This document shows positions 11,738 to 15,907 of a stretch of 15,907 nt of DNA, one piece after another. Every line of letters starts with the position of its first letter. The first letter of the stretch is position 1. The notes under the pieces were generated by a model, which searched no databases, was not told where the DNA came from, and saw only the letters and a list, made by a program, of their open reading frames with translations. Origin of the DNA: Candidatus Peregrinibacteria bacterium (GTDB lineage Bacteria; Patescibacteriota; Gracilibacteria; UBA1369; PNNO01); assembly GCA_030595015.1 (NCBI GenBank), contig JAUVDZ010000016.1:1-15907 (forward strand), read 5' to 3'. Both the position numbers and the translations under genes were made by a program.

Positions 11738-13025
11738 GAGTTACGTCATAGGCTGCGCTGTAGAAGTAATCGATTGGTCCGGTTCCAACCCCGATTGTGT
11801 CAGTTTCGATGTTTACGCGGTCGCTAAATAGATCGAGAGTTGCCTGTCCTAATCCTTCAACTAAAATCTGATTGCGTGCAGTTGTCATAGCATCAACCTC
11901 AACTTCAGCCGGCTCACCAGAAGGATTCATATATTGCACATTCTCTAAAATCTTATCGATTTGCTCTTTCAGGTGATCGGTTAAATCAGACCATCCATAA
12001 GCAGTGTACATATGAAGAACATCATCATTCGGAACGAACATATAATAATCATCATGCACAGGGCTGGCATTTAAATTGAACACAGCATAGCCATCAAAAG
12101 TATATGAATTTTTCTGATAAGTTCCAAAATCAGATTTATAAACCATCTCAAGATTATCTTTAATTTGTTGTCCGCTCAAATTGTCATCATTTGTATCTAA
12201 ATGGAAAGTAATGCTACCAGAATATGGGTAAGGAATCTCATATGTACTTTGGTGATTTACTGTATCAGGATGCCAAAAAACAATTTGGTCTTCATTGTAA
12301 ACAACTCTCCAGTCAAAAGGCATTTTAGTTTTGAATCCTTGTTCAGGAAAAGACTTTTCGAGCCAGTTAGTTGAAATATCAAAAGGTTCACCATTTTGAT
12401 TCAAAACGATTTCCATTCGATACATTAACTCAACTAATTCGCCTCGAGTCACTCCTCGACCTCCATTCAAATTACCATCAGCCTGAGGCTCGATAATGTT
12501 TTTTTCTTTTGCATAAAGAGCATAAGGAGCAAACCAAAGTTCTCCGTTCACGTCAGGGAAAACCAAAGTTCCGTCAGCAACTGCTGAAACAGAAATATTA
12601 TTAGTTAAAAGAATCATTTTTAAAGTTTCTGCAATATTTTGAGTTTGATAAGGTCTAAAATATCCATCATCATAACCTTCAATAATACTTAACTGTTTTG
12701 CTTTTTTAATATAATGATAAAACCAGTCATCCGGCGTAACATCAGGGAATATATCTCCAATCAAAGCTTCATCAACTGCAACCCCAGAGCTCAATAAAAC
12801 AATCTTTAGGGCTTCTGCCCTTGTTGCTTCCTGGTCTGGTCTGAAAGTTCCATCGCTATAACCCTGAATGATCCCACTATCCTGAAAATGTTTAATAGAA
12901 GTATAATATTTTGAACCCATTGGTACATCAATAAAACTACTATTAACAATCAGCTGAGCACTTGCAGTTCCAATAAACTGCATTATCCACACGCCAATAA
13001 TTATACCTGTTAGAGCTTTTTTCAT
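11673..13025 (-). CDS. Exported S-layer-homology (SLH) domain protein
   Basis: 450 residues with a classical signal peptide (positive MKK, hydrophobic core, TASA-Q at 20-24, predicted cleavage after Ala 23). Three SLH repeats follow: about 31-80 (FIDVP, SGIIQGYSDGTFRPDQEATRAEA), 92-142 (FPDVTPDDWFYHYI, IIEGYDDGYFRP) and 155-206 (FPDVNGELWFAPYA), the third being degenerate at its GxxDGxFxP motif. SLH domains anchor proteins to cell-wall polysaccharide. The C-terminal 230 residues are a beta-rich domain (KSFPEQGFKTKMPFDWRVVY) that I do not recognise with certainty. The start overlaps lgt by ATGA. The last 65 bases overlap the flavoprotein gene on the other strand. The C-terminal strand region YDVTLKYERASDTILDIQVG looks like genuine protein, so the overlap is probably real. 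Confidence 0.88.
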   Translation of the reverse strand: MKKALTGIIIGVWIMQFIGTASAQLIVNSSFIDVPMGSKYYTSIKHFQDSGIIQGYSDGTFRPDQEATRAEALKIVLLSSGVAVDEALIGDIFPDVTPDDWFYHYIKKAKQLSIIEGYDDGYFRPYQTQNIAETLKMILLTNNISVSAVADGTLVFPDVNGELWFAPYALYAKEKNIIEPQADGNLNGGRGVTRGELVELMYRMEIVLNQNGEPFDISTNWLEKSFPEQGFKTKMPFDWRVVYNEDQIVFWHPDTVNHQSTYEIPYPYSGSITFHLDTNDDNLSGQQIKDNLEMVYKSDFGTYQKNSYTFDGYAVFNLNASPVHDDYYMFVPNDDVLHMYTAYGWSDLTDHLKEQIDKILENVQYMNPSGEPAEVEVDAMTTARNQILVEGLGQATLDLFSDRVNIETDTIGVGTGPIDYFYSAAYDVTLKYERASDTILDIQVGQTSAF

Positions 13026-13795
13026 TTACGTTTTTTTTTAGAGTGGGATTTATATTTTAATACCAATAGCGGTACAAACACTAAAATTAATACAACCGAA
13101 ATCCACTGTGAAAATGTTAAATAAAAGTATCTTGCTTCAGAAACACCAATTATATCTGCAGATCGTGTGAAGTCGAAAACGAGTCTTGAAATTGCATACC
13201 AAACTATAAAGAAGTATGAAAGCAGACCCTCTTTTCTTCTTACAAAAGGCTTTATTAAAGATAAAACTATAAATAAAACAAATGCGTTAATCACTAAGTA
13301 AAGCGATGTTTCGTGTCTTAAGTCTCCGTTATAATATGATCCTAAAAAGAAGTCTGTGCGGCTTCCAATTATTGACCCTGATAAATAATCTCCAATTCTT
13401 CCAATACCAATTGCAACCGCAACACCAGGGACTACCACATCAATCATTTTCCAAAATGAAATTTGTCTGATTTTTGCATATATAAAGCTTGCAAGACCAG
13501 CAAAAAATAAACCTCCATAAAAATTAAGCCCACCTTCTAAGATGTTTACTATTTTCAAAGGATCGCTTAAGAATACTTCATAATGTTCAATGCAATAAAA
13601 GATACGCGCTCCGATTAATCCAAAAATAAAAACAATAATAAATAAATCAAAAAATCTTTCAGAATGGATTTTTCGAATTTTTGCTTCTTTGACTGCAATG
13701 AGTAGGGCAATTAAAAGCCCTAAAGCAACCAGGAGTCCCCAAACTTGAATTGCTAATGGGCCGAGATTGAGTGTCGTGAGTTTTACAAATTCCAT
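13022..13795 (-). CDS. lgt: Divergent prolipoprotein diacylglyceryl transferase (Lgt family)
   Basis: 257 residues, seven or so membrane helices, typical Lgt length. Family landmarks align: VWGL (18-21), GARIFY (62-67), EGGLNFYGG (87-95), MID (117-119), GRIGDYLSGSIIGSRTD (132-148), RH..SLY (160-166) and SRLVFDFTR (203-211). Lgt moves diacylglycerol from phosphatidylglycerol to the lipobox cysteine of prolipoproteins. Conserved Asp 119, Arg 133, Gly 144, Arg 204 and Arg 211 remain, but positions normally Tyr, His, Asn and Glu read Trp 19, Tyr 93, Asp 136 and Ser 141. It lies between dsbA-like and SLH genes (9-base gap and ATGA overlap). The fold assignment is strong; activity as a true Lgt is less so. 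Confidence 0.8.
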   Translation of the reverse strand: MEFVKLTTLNLGPLAIQVWGLLVALGLLIALLIAVKEAKIRKIHSERFFDLFIIVFIFGLIGARIFYCIEHYEVFLSDPLKIVNILEGGLNFYGGLFFAGLASFIYAKIRQISFWKMIDVVVPGVAVAIGIGRIGDYLSGSIIGSRTDFFLGSYYNGDLRHETSLYLVINAFVLFIVLSLIKPFVRRKEGLLSYFFIVWYAISRLVFDFTRSADIIGVSEARYFYLTFSQWISVVLILVFVPLLVLKYKSHSKKKRK

Positions 13796-13804
13796 CTTAT
13801 TAGA

Positions 13805-14782
13805 TTAGTTAAGTAATGAGTCAACAGTGCTTTTTAGTGTGTCATAACCAACAGCGCCGCCAATAAATTGATCATTTATAAAGAATGATGGTGTGCCGGT
13901 TACACCAAAATCAAATCCTTCAGCAGTTTGATCTCGAATTACTTTTTCGTATCTCATTTCTTCGTTACATTTGTTATATTCATCTAAATTAAGGCCGGCA
14001 GTAGTTGCTGCAGTTGTTAAGAATTGGTCAGGTTCAACTGTTGCAAGTGTACTTTGATTATCGAAAATATAATCGTGGAATTCCCAGAATTTACCTTGTT
14101 CGGCTGCACATTCTGCTGCATTTTCTAAAACAGGGTCAATCCCTCCACGGTTATATTGTTTGTAGATTAATTCGATTTGCCCAGGGTATTCATCAAGGAG
14201 TCTGTATAGCGGTTCCATCATTTTCCCACAGTAAGGACAAGAAAAACTACTATATTCAATTATTGTAATTGGAGCTCCTGGAGTTCCTTTTGAGTGTCCC
14301 AGCTCTTTTCCTGGAAGTTGTAAGTAACTTGTTGGAGTTAATCTTAATAAATATTTATCGTTTTCTTTTTCTAAAAAGTCTTTGGCATCGGCGTAAAAGC
14401 CAGTGTCTTTGACATCTTCATTAAATGCAAGAACCGGAACAGTTTTAAGATTAAACTCTGCAGCTTTTGCTTTACCTTCTTCTGTATTTGTATCGATTTC
14501 ATTTAATTTAATTTTTAACATAAATTCATCTTCAATTTGTTCCAGTTGTTTTTCAATATCAATTGAAGGTCCGTCAGAAGACTTATCCGTAAATATATCA
14601 ACTTTTAGTTCAGGTATAACAGGGAACTTGTCATCATCAACTCCAAGGGCATTGTTTATTCCATTATGGATTGTTGGACTTTTATCGTACGCAATAAAAA
14701 ATGAGAATACTAAAAGAAGAGCAATAGTTATTATCATCCACGGATTTAACTTTTTTGCTTTTGTAGATTTTTTTGTTGGCAT
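13805..14782 (-). CDS. Membrane-anchored DsbA-like thiol-disulphide oxidoreductase with two thioredoxin-like domains
   Basis: 325 residues: Lys-rich start, one membrane anchor (about 14-31), then two thioredoxin-like parts. Residues about 58-150 have the thioredoxin pattern up to the cis-Pro region (LKTVPVLAF, 112-120) but no CxxC; the expected site reads FTDKSSDGPS. Residues about 165-325 are a complete DsbA/Thioredoxin_4 domain with IEYSSFSCPYCGKMM (active-site Cys 182 and 185), GGIDPVLENAAECAAEQGKFWEFHD in the helical insert, Cys 225 and Cys 272 as a likely second disulphide, and cis-Pro VTGTPSFFIN (294-303). It would form or shuffle disulphides outside the membrane. First gene of an operon with lgt and an SLH protein; promoter at 14821-14849. 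No Shine-Dalgarno site. Confidence 0.88.
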   Translation of the reverse strand: MPTKKSTKAKKLNPWMIITIALLLVFSFFIAYDKSPTIHNGINNALGVDDDKFPVIPELKVDIFTDKSSDGPSIDIEKQLEQIEDEFMLKIKLNEIDTNTEEGKAKAAEFNLKTVPVLAFNEDVKDTGFYADAKDFLEKENDKYLLRLTPTSYLQLPGKELGHSKGTPGAPITIIEYSSFSCPYCGKMMEPLYRLLDEYPGQIELIYKQYNRGGIDPVLENAAECAAEQGKFWEFHDYIFDNQSTLATVEPDQFLTTAATTAGLNLDEYNKCNEEMRYEKVIRDQTAEGFDFGVTGTPSFFINDQFIGGAVGYDTLKSTVDSLLN

Positions 14783-14820
14783 AATTTGAAATTAGAAAAA
14801 TAAACAGAGTGTACTTTTCT

Positions 14821-14849
14821 ATAATATAAGAATTTTGCCTTTAGTTCAA
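14821..14849 (-). promoter_or_regulatory. Promoter of the dsbA-like/lgt/SLH operon
   Basis: Minus strand: -35 TTGAAC (14844-14849), 17-base spacer, -10 TATTAT (14821-14826). It begins directly after the hisS stop codon (14851-14853), where no terminator is evident, so read-through from hisS may add to expression. Confidence 0.6.
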
Positions 14850-14850
14850 A

Positions 14851-15907
14851 TTAATAAACTAGTTCGCCTGGTGAATACTTGTCTAAATTCTTTTTACCAA
14901 TCTTTTCAATGATTTCATCAATGATCTGATCGAACTTTACAATTTCCTGACTACCTCTTTCCATATTGCGGATTATTGCAGTCCCTTCGCGAACTTCAGT
15001 GATTCCAACAATGATAGTATAAGGTGCATTGAATTTATCAGCTAATTTTAATTGATGTTTCATTGCTCCTTTTCCAAGAGCTCCAATAGTTTTAATTCCA
15101 GCTTCACGCATTTCATCTATCAATCTAAGACATTTAATTTTCGCTTCTTTTCCTAATTGAGCAACAAATACATGAATGTCATCTTTAGATGGTACTTTGA
15201 TTTTTTCACGCTTCATGTGAGCAATAATTCTTTCCATACCTGCAGCATATCCAACAGCAGGAGTAGGCTGTCCTCCAAGAGTTTCAACTAATCCATCATA
15301 TCTTCCACCACCACCAATTGCATTCTGGGCTCCTTCTTTTGCACTCCAGAATTCAAATACAGTATGGCTGTAATAATCCAAACCTCTAACTAATCTTGAA
15401 TTTTCAGTATATTTAATTTCCATCTCATCTAAATATTCTTTTACATCACTATAATATTCTTTACTTTCTTTTGATAGGTAATCCATCATTTTAGGGGCAA
15501 GCTCAGCCAAAATCATGCAGTCTTCATTTTTACAGTCAAGAAGTCTTAAAGGATTTTGTTCCAGTCTTCCTACACAGTGCTCGCATAAAGAACGCTCTTT
15601 CCCGTAATAGTAATCTTTAAGAGCCTGAATATATTTTTTTCTATCTTCAAGGCTTCCAATTGTGTTTAGTTGGATATCAAAAAGTGCTTCAATTCCTAAA
15701 TCTTCATTAATTTTATTAGCCAAAAAGATGATTTGTGCATCTAAGGCTGGGTCAAGCTCTCCAATCATTTCAAATCCAAATTGCCAAAATTGTCTATATC
15801 GGCCTTTTTGTGGACGATCATATCGGAACATTGGGTCGATGTAATAAAGCTCTACTGGCTGTGGCCAATCCTGCATTCCATTTTGAATATATGCTCTTAC
15901 CACACCT
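14851..15907 (-). CDS. hisS: Histidyl-tRNA synthetase (C-terminal part, cut by window edge)
   Basis: About 352 residues are visible; the reading frame continues past the right edge (the codon before the first Val is Gly, giving GVVRAYIQ). Class II motif 2 is FRYDRPQKGRYRQFWQFGFE, the insertion domain has the CEHC and DCKNEDC pairs common in bacterial HisRS, the histidine-binding loop is LVRGLDYYSHTVFEF, motif 3 is GYAAGMERI, and a C-terminal anticodon-binding domain follows (about the last 95 residues). The enzyme charges tRNA-His. Family length is about 420, so some 70 N-terminal residues including motif 1 lie outside the window. Any GTG near 15903 is internal, not the true start. Identification is certain. 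Confidence 0.97.
   Translation of the reverse strand, partial: GVVRAYIQNGMQDWPQPVELYYIDPMFRYDRPQKGRYRQFWQFGFEMIGELDPALDAQIIFLANKINEDLGIEALFDIQLNTIGSLEDRKKYIQALKDYYYGKERSLCEHCVGRLEQNPLRLLDCKNEDCMILAELAPKMMDYLSKESKEYYSDVKEYLDEMEIKYTENSRLVRGLDYYSHTVFEFWSAKEGAQNAIGGGGRYDGLVETLGGQPTPAVGYAAGMERIIAHMKREKIKVPSKDDIHVFVAQLGKEAKIKCLRLIDEMREAGIKTIGALGKGAMKHQLKLADKFNAPYTIIVGITEVREGTAIIRNMERGSQEIVKFDQIIDEIIEKIGKKNLDKYSPGELVY

Noticed and set aside
14805..14815. CAGAGTGTACT in the dsbA-like leader, resembling half of the CAGAGT operator
   Set aside because: Only a single half-site; CAGAGT also occurs by chance within coding DNA elsewhere in the window (for example near 565, 1873 and 6155), so shared regulation is not supported.

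Overview
The window looks like a chromosomal segment of an AT-rich bacterium with compact genes, most likely from the Candidate Phyla Radiation (Patescibacteria). This is inference. It rests on a type IV pilus operon with no outer-membrane components in view, S-layer-homology (SLH) exported protein, tightly overlapping genes, almost no Shine-Dalgarno sequences, and translation factors carrying low-complexity tails. TGA is used as a stop (end of lgt, end of the first Cys-loop gene) and the long ORFs need no recoding, so there is no sign of the TGA=Gly code of some Gracilibacteria. I cannot name a genus. No tRNA, rRNA, CRISPR array or insertion sequence was found, and no gene-free stretch exceeds 300 bases.

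Layout. (1) 1-2311, minus strand: a type IV pilus operon (PilN-like, PilO-like, start of a PilB/GspE ATPase that runs off the left edge) with a sigma70-type promoter at 2277-2305. (2) 2361-3735, minus strand: rplJ-rplL with its promoter, an L10-type attenuator leader and a closing terminator. (3) 3754-6362, plus strand: miaA and recJ, joined by a TAATG overlap. (4) 6422-7986, plus strand: a DHH-family (NrnA-like) phosphoesterase with a consensus promoter and a palindromic terminator; its long tail contains foldable repeat-like DNA. (5) 7987-8099: an intergenic stretch with a GC-rich 16-bp palindrome and an overlapping hairpin. (6) 8100-8904, minus strand: yebC with its own promoter.

(7) 8894-11737 is the least ordinary region. 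A winged-helix regulator and a six-TM membrane protein (minus strand) diverge from an operon (plus strand) of two small membrane proteins sharing a four-cysteine loop, followed by a geranylgeranyl-reductase-like flavoprotein. The control region between them carries two near-identical dyads (ACTCTG-N5-CAGAGT), one over the apparent -10 box of each divergent promoter. (8) 11673-14849, minus strand: an operon of a membrane-anchored DsbA-like protein, a divergent Lgt and an SLH protein, whose 3' end overlaps the flavoprotein gene tail-to-tail by 65 bp. (9) 14851-15907, minus strand: hisS, cut by the right edge.

How the genes may work together. Regions 1 and 8 build and modify the cell surface; regions 2, 3, 6 and 9 are translation and DNA housekeeping. 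Region 7 reads as a self-regulated membrane redox or lipid module: the regulator pair probably controls both itself and the cysteine-loop/flavoprotein operon, and the nearby DsbA-like oxidoreductase could oxidise the exported cysteines. That functional link is a hypothesis from gene content and promoter architecture only.
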